NCBI RefSeq assembly: GCF_019753765.1
Contig: NZ_JAIJZW010000004.1
Coordinates: 62,001 to 126,000 of the forward strand
Direction of reading: 5' to 3'
DNA: 64,000 nucleotides
DNA from: Microbacterium marinilacus
Lineage (GTDB): Bacteria > Actinomycetota > Actinomycetes > Actinomycetales > Microbacteriaceae
The stretch's first letter is position 1. Each line of letters begins with the position of its first letter. A program made the translations under genes and the position numbers. Shown here one piece after another: positions 15,619 to 25,091 of this stretch. The notes beneath the pieces are model-generated. The model did not search any database, had not been told where the DNA came from, and saw only the letters and a program-made list of their open reading frames with translations.

Positions 15619-16523
15619 GCGCCTCGCCGTTCGTGCGCCAGGCGGCGAGACGCTGGGCCGGCTACGCGCTGGTCGCCGTGCTGTTCGCGATCGCCTGCGG
15701 CTTCCTGTCGCACTGGCAGTTCGAGCGGAACGAGGCGCGCGCCGAGACCCTCGCGCTCGTCGAGCGCAACTACGACGCGCCGCCCACGCCCGTGGAGGAC
15801 GTCCTCGACCGTGGGTACGCGCCCTCGGACGAGTGGCATCCCGTGACCCTGACGGGCCGGTATCTCGACGACGACCAGCTGCTGGTGCGCAACCGCGCCC
15901 AGGGCGGCACGAGCGCCTTCGAGGTGCTCGTCCCCTTCCAGCTCGTCGACGGTCGCATCGTCGTCATCGACCGGGGTTGGGTGCCTCCCGGCGAGCAGAC
16001 GACCCCGGACGCGGTGCCCGCGGCGCCGGACGGCGAGGTCGAGGTGATCGCCCGGGTGCGCCCCGGCGAGTCGCTGCCCGCCTCCGGCCGGACCGCTCCC
16101 GACGGCCAGGTGCCGACGATCCACCTGCCGACCATCGCATCGGCCACCGGCCCGAGCACCGAGACGGCGTTCTACGGGCTGATGGTGTCGGAGGACCCGG
16201 CGCCGGCGGAGCGCCCGCAGGAGCTGTCTCCGCCCACGGAGGACCCGGGTCCGCACCTGTCGTACGCGATCCAATGGATCCTGTTCGCCATCATGGGCTT
16301 CGCCTTCATCGCCTACATGATCCGGACCGAGATCCGGGCCCGCCGCGAGGAGCTCGAGCCCGACGACGACCTGGACGATGAGGTCCCCGGCGAGGACGAG
16401 CCGGACCACGAGCGCACCCCCTCCGCGGCGGCTCGACGGCCGCGACCCGGGCGCCCGAGGCGCACCGGGCGTCGCGACCGCGACGCCGAGGAGGAAGACG
16501 CCCTCATCGACGCCGGAGCGTGA
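15615..16523 (+). CDS. SURF1 family cytochrome oxidase biogenesis protein
   Basis: 302 residues. SURF1 proteins assist assembly of cytochrome c oxidase at the membrane. First transmembrane helix at about residues 13-33 (YALVAVLFAIACGFLSHWQF). Then comes the external domain with WHPVTLTGRYLDDDQLLVRNR, ERNEARAE and VIDRGWVPPG. The second helix is YAIQWILFAIMGFAFIAYMI at about 217-236. A charged tail of about 60 residues, first acidic then Arg-rich, is longer than the family norm. The ATG overlaps the stop of the small Cys protein by four bases. It ends immediately beside the convergent DJ-1/PfpI gene. Confidence 0.9.
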   Translation: MSASPFVRQAARRWAGYALVAVLFAIACGFLSHWQFERNEARAETLALVERNYDAPPTPVEDVLDRGYAPSDEWHPVTLTGRYLDDDQLLVRNRAQGGTSAFEVLVPFQLVDGRIVVIDRGWVPPGEQTTPDAVPAAPDGEVEVIARVRPGESLPASGRTAPDGQVPTIHLPTIASATGPSTETAFYGLMVSEDPAPAERPQELSPPTEDPGPHLSYAIQWILFAIMGFAFIAYMIRTEIRARREELEPDDDLDDEVPGEDEPDHERTPSAAARRPRPGRPRRTGRRDRDAEEEDALIDAGA

Positions 16524-17069
16524 TCAGGCCTCCGTGTCCTGCAGCGCCTGGACGATCGCCGCGTTGAACGCATCGAGGTCGCCGGGGTTGCGGGAGGTGA
16601 TGAGGTTCCCGTCGATGACGACCTCCTCGTCTCGCCAGTCGGCGCCCGCGTTGCGCAGATCCGTCTCGAGCGACGCGTACGACGTGAGAGTGCGCCCCTC
16701 CGCGAGCCCGGCGTCCGCCAGGATCCACGGCGCATGGCAGATCGCGGCGACGGGGATGCCCGCGGCGAAGAAGTCCTTGACGAGCTCGACGGCGCGGTCG
16801 TCCTGGCGCAGCGCGTCAGCGTTCAGGGTGCCTCCCGGCAGCACCAGCAGGTCGTAGTCCCCCGCGCCGGCCTCGCCCAGCGGCACGTCGACGTCGAAGA
16901 CGTCGCCGTGGTCCCAGTCGCCCTGCATCGCCTGGAGCGTGCCCTCCGAGGGCGAGACGATCACGGTCGTCGCCCCGGCGCCCTCCAGGGCTTCCCGCGG
17001 GCTCGTGAGCTCCACCTGCTCGACGCCCTTGGTCAGCAGGAACGCGACCCTCTTCCCGGAAACGGCCAT
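16524..17069 (-). CDS. DJ-1/PfpI family protein (type 1 glutamine amidotransferase-like)
   Basis: 181 residues of the PfpI/YhbO group, implicated as stress-related glyoxalases or chaperones. KRVAFLLTKGVEQVELTSPREAL (residues 6-28) holds the conserved Glu. The nucleophile elbow AAICHAPWIL with Cys near residue 108 is followed by His, giving the C-H pair. GRTLTSYASLETDLRNAGADWRDEEVV matches the PfpI C-terminus. The start follows GAGGAG. Whether it acts as glyoxalase, deglycase or protease is not settled by the sequence. Confidence 0.9.
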   Translation of the reverse strand: MAVSGKRVAFLLTKGVEQVELTSPREALEGAGATTVIVSPSEGTLQAMQGDWDHGDVFDVDVPLGEAGAGDYDLLVLPGGTLNADALRQDDRAVELVKDFFAAGIPVAAICHAPWILADAGLAEGRTLTSYASLETDLRNAGADWRDEEVVIDGNLITSRNPGDLDAFNAAIVQALQDTEA

Positions 17070-17160
17070 GACGGCTCCTCTCGTCGTGAGTGAATGAGAG
17101 TCCATTGCAGCCCGACCGCCGACCGCCGGGCAAGGGCCTCGACATCGCGCCGTCGCGCCG

Positions 17161-17961
17161 CTAGCGGCCGCCCGCTCCGGGGGACGTCGCCCGGGGAGCC
17201 TCGGCGGTCGACCGCCGGAGACGCGACTCGTCGGCGGAGGAGTTCTCGATGACGAAGTTCGCCATCGTCGGCAGGTAGCGGTCATCGGCCGCCTCGAGGA
17301 TCTTCCCGGATGCCGTCCAGGACGCCCGCCGCACGCGGAGCAGCGGCGCGCCCCGCACCACGCCCAGCTCGGCGACATCGGGGCCGTCCGCCCCGATCGC
17401 ATCGATCACGTGCCGGGCGCGAGCCGGCGCGAGGCCGTGCGCTCGCATCGCCCCGTAGATGCTGCCCGCATCGAGGTCGACGCCGAGCAGCAACAGGCCG
17501 ACGTCGAGCGGGAAGACGGAGCGCTCGAGCATCGCCGGTGCGCCGTCGAGCAGCCGCAGGCGGAGCATCTCGACGACGTGCTCCCCCTCGTCGATGCCCA
17601 GATCGGCCGCCGCCGGCGCGTCGGCGGGTCGTCGCGTCGCGGAGACGACGCGCTGCCCAGGCTCGCGGCCGACGGTGTGCGCCCACTCGGTGAAGGACAT
17701 GAACGTGTGGAAGGGCTGTGTCGGGACCACCCGGCGCACGCGCGGCGGGGTCCCCCGTCCGCCCTCCAGAGACCCCTCCGCCCTGAGCCGGGTCAGGGCC
17801 TGACGCACGGGCGCGCGAGACACGCGGAACTCGGCCATCAGGGCGTGCTCGCTGGGGACCTTCTCGCCCTCTGACCATCGGCCGTCGTCGATCCGTCGCC
17901 GCAGTTCCTCGTACACCTGCTCGTGGAGCGGACCCCTGGTCTGTTGCGTCGCGCTTGTCAT
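17161..17961 (-). CDS. GntR family transcriptional regulator with UTRA domain (HutC type)
   Basis: 266 residues. N-terminal winged helix (LHEQVYEELRRRIDDGRWSEGEKVPSEHALMAEFRVSRAPVRQALTRLRAEG, about residues 12-62), then an UTRA effector domain (about 85-240) with LRLLDGAPAMLERSVFP. The C-terminal 25 residues are low complexity. The start codon itself sits inside a TGTCATGACA palindrome, and an almost perfect 20-base palindrome lies 88 bases upstream. Autoregulation together with control of the divergent phosphoesterase gene is therefore likely. UTRA proteins bind sugars, amino acids or phosphonates; the effector is unknown. Confidence 0.88.
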   Translation of the reverse strand: MTSATQQTRGPLHEQVYEELRRRIDDGRWSEGEKVPSEHALMAEFRVSRAPVRQALTRLRAEGSLEGGRGTPPRVRRVVPTQPFHTFMSFTEWAHTVGREPGQRVVSATRRPADAPAAADLGIDEGEHVVEMLRLRLLDGAPAMLERSVFPLDVGLLLLGVDLDAGSIYGAMRAHGLAPARARHVIDAIGADGPDVAELGVVRGAPLLRVRRASWTASGKILEAADDRYLPTMANFVIENSSADESRLRRSTAEAPRATSPGAGGR

Positions 17962-17965
17962 GACA
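17956..17965. promoter_or_regulatory. GntR operator O1 over the regulator's start codon
   Basis: TGTCATGACA is a perfect 10-base palindrome containing the start codon of the GntR gene. It shares the 10-mer TTGTCATGAC with O2 at 18039-18058. Confidence 0.6.
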
Positions 17966-18038
17966 CCTGCTCTCTCGAATCCGCCATCCAGCGTCGCACA
18001 CGTCCGGACGGTGAACGTCGCGTGAAATGAAGTCAGCC

Positions 18039-18058
18039 CAAGTTGTCATGACTACTTG
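18039..18058. promoter_or_regulatory. GntR operator O2 upstream of the phosphoesterase gene
   Basis: A 20-base palindrome, CAAGT-t-GTCATGAC-t-ACTTG, matches at nine of ten symmetric pairs around 18048/18049. It has the GT...AC outer symmetry seen in many GntR operators and lies 74 bases before the ATG at 18132. Binding by the adjacent GntR protein is inferred. Confidence 0.65.
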
Positions 18059-18131
18059 TCGGCGACGAGGCTCGTCGCAGAGACGGCGACCGCAGTCGTC
18101 GTCGGAGGCCCTTGCTCCCGAAGGAAAGCAG

Positions 18132-21100
18132 ATGAGACCCAGACTCCCCCGAGCCGTCACCGCCACCACCGCGGCGCTCGCGCTCCTGTTCACCGGCGCC
18201 GTCTCCGCGCAGGCCGCCGAGCCCGCGCGTGAGGGCTTCTCGGATGCCTCGCCGTCGGAGCCGCCCGCGGGCTGGACGATCGAGAACGCCAACGTCGACG
18301 GAATGCGCGACGGCTGGCGGGGCTGGTCGTTCCACGCCGCATCCGACGTCGTCTCCACCTGGGGCTCGAGCGGCCAGCGCGGCGGCTTCAGCCGCTCCGA
18401 GGGCATCGTGGCCGTCGTCCACTCCGACCAGAACCGCCCCGCCTCGGGGCGCTTCAGCTCCGTGCTCTGGTCGCCGCCGCGCGCCATCGACGAGGGCACG
18501 GCCGCCGTCTCGGTGACGTTCGACAGTCACTATCGACAGGGCCAGAGCCCCCAGACCGCCGCTCTCGTCGCACGCGTCGACGGCGGTGAGCCCTTCACCG
18601 TCGAGCGCTTCTCCGCCGATCGCCTCGACGAGGAGGTCGAGGCCGTCTTCGACGTCCCCGCGGCCGCACAGCAGATCGAGGTCGGCTGGTCCTATCGCGA
18701 CAGCAGCAACAACTGGTACTGGATGATCGACGACGTCGAGATCGTCGAGGCGGAGCCGGCCGACGCGGTTCCCGTCCTCCTCTCCGGCACGAAGCCCGTG
18801 GTGCGAACCGGCTCGAGCGCAGCGCTGTCCGTCGGCGGCCTGCGCGAAGGCCAGCGGATCTCCGTGCTGCTCGGCGAGCAGGGCACGGAGGTGCCGGGCG
18901 TGCCGGCCGCCGACGCCGAGGGGAAGAGCGACTTCGTCGTCGCCGTGCCCGCCGAGACGGCGCCCGGCGTGCACACGCTCCGCGTGCGTGGGGAAGGCGT
19001 CACCGAGACGGTGTTCGGGCTCACCGTGGTCGAGTCGCCCGTCCCCCTTGCGACATCCGAGGACATCGTGTGGTTCGACGGCTTCGAGGATCCGTCCGCG
19101 TGGACCGCGGACGGCGGATGGGAGCTGACCACCCTGGACGAGGTCGTGGAGGGTCGAGGCACCGATCGTCGTCACGCGTTCACGCGCGCGTCGGGCACAA
19201 TCGCGGCCGCCGAGGCGGACGGTGCGTTCGCCGGCACGCTGACGTCCGCGATGATCCCCGTGACCGGCGGCGACGACCTGGAGCTGCGCGTCGACAGCCA
19301 CCATCGCGAACGCGGTGCGGCGCAGGAGGCAACCGTGACGGCCGTCTTCGACAACGGCGAGGAGGCGGTGCTGCACACCCTGTCGGAGGACCAGGAGTCG
19401 GCCCAGCTGCGGATGCCGGTCAGCGTCCCCGCCGGCGCACAGCGGCTCGCGCTCCGCTTCGCCTTCGAGGCGGAGGCGGCCGCGGGCTCGTGGATGCTCG
19501 ACGACGTGAAGCTCGTCCGGCCGCTTCCCGCCCTGGCGGAGGATGCGGTCGCAGCGAGCGCCGTGGACATCTTCAGCGACGTCCAGGGAGCGAACGCACG
19601 GCTGCGGGACCAGGTGCTCCCCGGTCTGGCGGGCATGACGCCGGCCGCGGACGTCCTGGTGTCCAACGGCGATCTCGTCAGCCAGGGATATGCGGCGCAG
19701 TACGACGGCTATCTGGCCGCGCTCGCGGCCGGCGGGGGCGACGACTACGGCACGGTCGTCTCCACCATCGGCAACCACGAGTACTACGGCACCGGAAGCA
19801 CCTCCCAGGAGTTCCAGGACCGGTTCCTCGACCGCACCGGCATGCGCGAGATCGGCGGCGAGGGCGGCCTGTGGGGCGAGATCGTCGTCGACGACCAGCT
19901 GCCGCTGCTCTGGATCGGCAGCGAGCATTACGACTACGGCGCCAAGACCGGCTCCGGTCCGTTCGTGAGCCTCTCGGACGAGCAGTTCACGTGGCTCCAG
20001 TCGCGGCTGGCGCACTGGCGAGAGCAGAACCAGCCCGTGCTGCTCTTCTCGCACCATCTCCTGCCCCACTCGGTGTCGGGCTCCTACGCGAACTTCTATC
20101 GGAACGACTACGACGAGGAGCAGGCGCGCTTCCAGTCGCTGCTCGACGCCAACCCCAACGTCATCATGTTCAACGGACACACGCACTGGTCGCCCACCCT
20201 GAACGACTGGTCGGTGGAGCAGCGCACCGATCCGACGCTCGCGGACGCCCCGACGATCGTCAACACCGGCGCCGTGACCACCATGTACGGTCCGAGCGGC
20301 GATTGGAACGAGACCGCGATCGGCGGCGCCGATCCGGTGGGCCTGCGCGCCGAGCTCTACGAGGACCGCGTGCGCGTGACGGTCTACTCGTTCTCCGCCA
20401 CCGGCGGCACCGAGCTGCAGCACGTGGATGTCCCCCGGCCCACCGAGCCGACAGAGCCGACCGAGCCGACCGAACCCACCGAGCCTGGCGAGCCCGCGGA
20501 GCCCACAGAGCCTGGCGAGCCGACGGAGCCGAGCGAGCCTGGCGAGCCCACGGAGCCGAGCGAGCCGACGGAGCCGAGCGAGCCCGCCGACCCGACGGGG
20601 CCCTCCGAGCCGAGCGAGCCGACAGAGCCCGGCGACCTCGCGGAACCCACGTCCCCGTCAGATCCCACGGAACCGACCCGACCCGGCGAGCCAAGCGACC
20701 CGACGGAGCCCGCCGACCCGACGGAACCCTCCGAGCCGACGGAGCCCGCCGACCCGACGGCTCCGAGCGAGCCCGCCGAGGAGACGGTCGATCCGGCGAC
20801 CCCCGCCGCTCCTCAGGTCCCGGCCGGTGAGGGCGACCCGGCCGCGCCCGACGCGTCGACGGACGTCCGGCTGACGCTGAGCACGGACACGGTCACCGCC
20901 GGCGGCGAGCTCATCGTGCACGGCGCGGGGCTCCGTGGTGAGGAGGCGGTGGCGTTCGACCTGCACTCCACGCCGGTCCGTCTCGGCTCGGCGCGGGCGG
21001 ACGGCGACGGCGCACTCCGGGCCACGCTCACGATCCCCGCGGAGACGGAGGAAGGCGCCCACACCCTCGTGGTCGTCCGCGACGACGGGACGACGGTCGA

Positions 21101-21251
21101 GCTGCCGCTCGTCGTGCGAGCGGCTCCGGCGCCCCTCGCGGCGACCGGTGCGAGCACAGGCGTCACCGCCGTGTGGGCGGCCCTCCTGCTGCTGGCGGCC
21201 GGCGGCGCGCTCGCGCTGCGGCGGAGGCACTCGACCTCCCGACGCGCGTAG
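18132..21251 (+). CDS. Secreted, sortase-anchored metallophosphoesterase
   Basis: 1039 residues. Signal peptide at about 1-28 (ending SAQA). Two related jelly-roll-like domains at about 35-215 and 315-470 each end in WM(I/L)DDV, with an Ig-like region between. The calcineurin-like phosphoesterase domain spans about 476-760: FSDVQG (Asp483, Gln485 in place of the usual His), NGD (Asp514), GNHE (Asn548, His549), FSHH (His641) and GHTH (His683, His685). A TEP/SEP/GEP spacer (about 769-890) and another beta domain follow. The protein ends with LAATG (1002-1006), a hydrophobic helix and RRRH, matching class E sortase signals (LAxTG). It probably hydrolyses an extracellular phosphate ester; the substrate is unknown. 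ATG chosen after AAGGAAAG. Divergent from GntR. Confidence 0.9.
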   Translation: MRPRLPRAVTATTAALALLFTGAVSAQAAEPAREGFSDASPSEPPAGWTIENANVDGMRDGWRGWSFHAASDVVSTWGSSGQRGGFSRSEGIVAVVHSDQNRPASGRFSSVLWSPPRAIDEGTAAVSVTFDSHYRQGQSPQTAALVARVDGGEPFTVERFSADRLDEEVEAVFDVPAAAQQIEVGWSYRDSSNNWYWMIDDVEIVEAEPADAVPVLLSGTKPVVRTGSSAALSVGGLREGQRISVLLGEQGTEVPGVPAADAEGKSDFVVAVPAETAPGVHTLRVRGEGVTETVFGLTVVESPVPLATSEDIVWFDGFEDPSAWTADGGWELTTLDEVVEGRGTDRRHAFTRASGTIAAAEADGAFAGTLTSAMIPVTGGDDLELRVDSHHRERGAAQEATVTAVFDNGEEAVLHTLSEDQESAQLRMPVSVPAGAQRLALRFAFEAEAAAGSWMLDDVKLVRPLPALAEDAVAASAVDIFSDVQGANARLRDQVLPGLAGMTPAADVLVSNGDLVSQGYAAQYDGYLAALAAGGGDDYGTVVSTIGNHEYYGTGSTSQEFQDRFLDRTGMREIGGEGGLWGEIVVDDQLPLLWIGSEHYDYGAKTGSGPFVSLSDEQFTWLQSRLAHWREQNQPVLLFSHHLLPHSVSGSYANFYRNDYDEEQARFQSLLDANPNVIMFNGHTHWSPTLNDWSVEQRTDPTLADAPTIVNTGAVTTMYGPSGDWNETAIGGADPVGLRAELYEDRVRVTVYSFSATGGTELQHVDVPRPTEPTEPTEPTEPTEPGEPAEPTEPGEPTEPSEPGEPTEPSEPTEPSEPADPTGPSEPSEPTEPGDLAEPTSPSDPTEPTRPGEPSDPTEPADPTEPSEPTEPADPTAPSEPAEETVDPATPAAPQVPAGEGDPAAPDASTDVRLTLSTDTVTAGGELIVHGAGLRGEEAVAFDLHSTPVRLGSARADGDGALRATLTIPAETEEGAHTLVVVRDDGTTVELPLVVRAAPAPLAATGASTGVTAVWAALLLLAAGGALALRRRHSTSRRA
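20439..20800 (+). repeat. Degenerate 9-base tandem repeats coding TEP/SEP/GEP triplets
   Basis: About forty tandem units of the type (A/T)x-Gag-Ccg inside the phosphoesterase gene encode Thr/Ser/Gly-Glu-Pro triplets, interrupted by ADPT and SPSDPT. It is an acidic, proline-rich wall-spanning stalk and a likely site of length variation. It is a coding repeat, not a CRISPR array. Confidence 0.8.
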
Positions 21252-21255
21252 CGGC

Positions 21256-21377
21256 GGGGGGGGGGGGGGGGGCCCCCCGCCCGGCCCGGGGGGCCCCCCG
21301 AACCCCCCCCCCCCCCCCGCCCCCCCGCCCCCCCCCCCCCCCCCCCCGCCCCCCCCCCCCCCCCCCGCCCCCCCCCC
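21256..21377. repeat. Abnormal poly-G/poly-C homopolymer tract
   Basis: A run of 17 G (21256-21272), a short G/C-only patch, then C runs of 16, 7, 20, 18 and 10 separated by single G. Two A at 21301-21302 are the only other bases. It lies exactly between convergent stop codons where a terminator would be expected. Its composition fits a sequencing or assembly artefact better than natural DNA. I treat the underlying sequence as unreliable. Confidence 0.85.
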
Positions 21378-21399
21378 GCCTCTTCGTGCGGAGCGGGTC

Positions 21400-22323
21400 T
21401 TACTCGGCGACGACCCAGTCGAACTGGTCGCCGTTCTCGTCGAGCCATGCGTCGACAGCTTCGGCTTCCCTACCCTCGCCGAACTCGTTGACCACGAGGT
21501 CCTCGAGCGAGCCGTACTGGTCGTCGTCGAGCTTGATCTTGCCGACGAGCTCGGCGGCCTCCGGGAACTCCTCGGTGAAGCCGCTGTGGCCCATGAAGTT
21601 CAGCGTCTCAGCCTCGCCCATAGCGCCCTTCGGGTCTTCGAGATCCTTCACGTCGTATGTGCTGTTGGCCCAGAACGGACGCCACAGCGTGACGACCACG
21701 TCTTCCTCGTTCTCGATGGCCTCGCCGAGCACGGTGAGCATCGCGGCGGTGGAGGAGGTCTCCAGGGTGTACTCGTCCTGGAGCTCGTACGCGGGCATCA
21801 TCTCCTCTTGCGTCTGACGGGTCAGGCCGGCGCCGGGCTCGATGCCGATGATTCTGCCGCCGAAGCGGTCGGCGTTGCCCTTGAGGTCCTCGATCGAGTC
21901 GATGTCCATGTAGCTGGGTACAGCGATCGTCAGTTTCGCGTTCTCGTAGTAGGCGCCGAGGTCCTCGAGGTCGTCGCCGTACTCGTTCATGTACTCGACG
22001 TGCGTCACCTCCGGCCACGCCGACGGGTACATGTCGACGTCGCCCTGGGCGAGACCGGTGTACAGCGGCCCGGCCTCCGTCAGCGTCTCCAGCTCGACCG
22101 TGTAGCCGAGCTTCTCGAGCTGGTCCTGAAGCAGGTAGGACATGCTCAGCCCGTCGGACCAGGAGGGAAGGAAGCCGAGCGTGATGGTGCCCTTGTCGCC
22201 GCCGTCGCCGTTGTCGGAGCTGCCGCCGCCCGCGGTGTCGTTGCCGGTGGCGCAGCCGGCGAGTGCGAGGGACGCCACGGCCCCGAGGGCGACGGCGGAC
22301 GTGATGTGGCGGTACTTCTTCAT
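21400..22323 (-). CDS. opuAC: Glycine betaine/choline ABC transporter substrate-binding lipoprotein
   Basis: 307-residue extracytoplasmic lipoprotein. Signal peptide with lipobox LALAGC (Cys24) and a Gly/Asp/Ser linker. The OpuAC fold has ITLGFLPSWSDGLSMSYLLQDQLEKLGY, MYPSAWPEVTHVEYM and VVVTLWRPFWANSTYDVKDLEDP. Trp residues in PSW, SAWPE and LWRPFW are placed like the aromatic box that holds the trimethylammonium group. It lies 52 bases downstream of the permease in the operon ATPase-permease-binding protein. Osmoprotectant specificity is inferred from family motifs. Its gene symbol follows the OpuA type. Confidence 0.9.
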   Translation of the reverse strand: MKKYRHITSAVALGAVASLALAGCATGNDTAGGGSSDNGDGGDKGTITLGFLPSWSDGLSMSYLLQDQLEKLGYTVELETLTEAGPLYTGLAQGDVDMYPSAWPEVTHVEYMNEYGDDLEDLGAYYENAKLTIAVPSYMDIDSIEDLKGNADRFGGRIIGIEPGAGLTRQTQEEMMPAYELQDEYTLETSSTAAMLTVLGEAIENEEDVVVTLWRPFWANSTYDVKDLEDPKGAMGEAETLNFMGHSGFTEEFPEAAELVGKIKLDDDQYGSLEDLVVNEFGEGREAEAVDAWLDENGDQFDWVVAE

Positions 22324-22375
22324 GGTGCTTTTCCTTTCGTTGTTCCTGCTGTGTTGCGAAGGGCTTCAGACGAAA

Positions 22376-23328
22376 TCAGGGAGCGTCCCTGCGTGAACCG
22401 GCGGCGACGCGCTCATCTGGCTTGGCGGTGGCGTCCTCTGTCGGCGCGGCAGCGTCCTTGCCCCGGTGGCGCAGGGCGACGCCCAGGAGCGACGAACGGA
22501 AGTCGCTTGGCGCGCCGAGAGCGGCGGTGACCCGGTCGAGGTACACCGCGATCAGCACCACGCCGAGGCCCGCTTCCACGCCTTTGGCGATATTGACCGT
22601 TGAGATGGCCTCGACGACGAGCTTTCCGAGGCCGTCTGCACCCGCCATGCCTGCGATGACCGCCATTGACAGGGCGAGCATGATGACCTGGTTGACCCCC
22701 GCCATGATGGTCGGCATCGCGAGCGGCAGCTGAATGCCCCTCAGGATCTGTCCCGGCGTCGCACCGAACGCGCGTCCTGCCTCGACAGTCTCGGAATCGA
22801 CCCCGCGGATGCCGAGCTCGGTCATGCGCACGCCGGGCGGCAGCGCGAAGATCACGGTAGCGACCAGGCCGGGTACAACGCCGATGCTGAAGAACACGAT
22901 CGCGGGAATGAGGTACACGAACGCCGGCATCGTCTGCATGAAGTCGAGCACTGGCTTGACGACCGCACGCACGGCGGCGCTGCGCGCCGACCAGATTCCG
23001 AGCGGAATCGCGACGACGACCGCGATGAGGGCCGACACGAGCACGAGTGCGAGGGTCTGCATCGCAGCCACCCAGAGGTTCATGCTGAGGATCAGCAGGA
23101 ACGATACAGCCGTCCCCGCGGCCATCCACACGGAGCGCACCAGCCAGGCGAGGAGAGCGGCTACGACAATGACACCGATGATCGGCGTGCCCAGCAGGAC
23201 GTCCGTCAGACCGTCGACGAGGAACCTGACGACGAACCTGATGACATCCAGCAGGCCGTCGAGATTGTCCTTGACCCAGTCGACGGCCGTCTCGACCCAC
23301 AGGCCGACCGGGATGCGGAGTCCATCCA

Positions 23329-23329
<1 letters not shown>
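22376..23329 (-). CDS. opuAB: Glycine betaine ABC transporter permease
   Basis: 317 residues, six or more transmembrane segments. The permease EAA loop is EAGRAFGATPGQILRGIQLPLAMPTI near residues 188-213. MQTMPAFVYLIPAIVFFSIGVVPG is a conserved OpuAB/ProW segment. The N-terminus is a long amphipathic helix (VDWVKDNLDGLLDVIRF) and the C-terminal 30 residues are polar. Its ATG overlaps the ATPase stop by one base (TGATG), so translation is coupled. It pairs with the ATPase at 23329 and the lipoprotein at 21400. Confidence 0.92.
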
Positions 23330-24660
<1,331 letters not shown>

Positions 24661-25091
24661 GTTCTCCTCTGCCGGGCGCGCGTCGCGCGCTCGGTGATCG
24701 GTAGCGGTCCGGGCAGACGATGAGTGCGACGCAGCGGCGTCGCGCACAGGCCGCCGAGGGTGCGGCGGTGATCGTCGGCCATACGAATGCCGGTCGGAAC
24801 CGGCACGCGCGGGCCTGGATGGATGGAGCCGGATCGTGTCGGACGCGTCGGCCGGCTCCGCGGTCCCACGGCGCGCGAAGGAGCGCAGTGGTGAGGCCTC
24901 CACCACGCTAACAACCGGCCGTGCGGCCCGGTCGCGCCCTCCGTCGGCCACTCCCACCCCTGAGATCCGCATGATCTCGCGGCCCTGGAGCGATTCGGCG
25001 GCGTCATCGGCGCGACGGCCATCGTTACCTTATCGTGACGTCGCGGTCGCCAGGGCCGCCGTCAGCGCCGCCGAACGACAGAATGGACCTC
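24661..25091. promoter_or_regulatory. 431-base divergent intergenic region with structured opuA leader
   Basis: No convincing gene. Reading leftward, TAGCGT (24905-24910) is a possible -10 for opuA, giving a leader of about 245 bases. The leader contains two hairpins: GGAGCCGG/CCGGCTCC (24825-24859) and TGCCGGT-TCCG-ACCGGCA (24788-24805), the latter with an UNCG-type loop. Rightward, TACCTT (25026-25031) and an AGAAT element at 25081-25085 may serve the thioesterase. Leader function is inferred only from structure and length. Confidence 0.45.

Noticed and set aside
18033..20423. 796-codon minus-strand frame opposite the phosphoesterase
   Set aside because: Antisense artefact of GC-rich third positions; no motif or ribosome site, while the plus strand encodes a complete enzyme.
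20439..20800. Tandem repeats resembling a CRISPR array
   Set aside because: Units are 9 bases, contiguous, without spacers, and keep the reading frame of the phosphoesterase.
21270..21400. Proline-rich frames through the poly-C tract
   Set aside because: They are created by homopolymer sequence that is probably artefactual.
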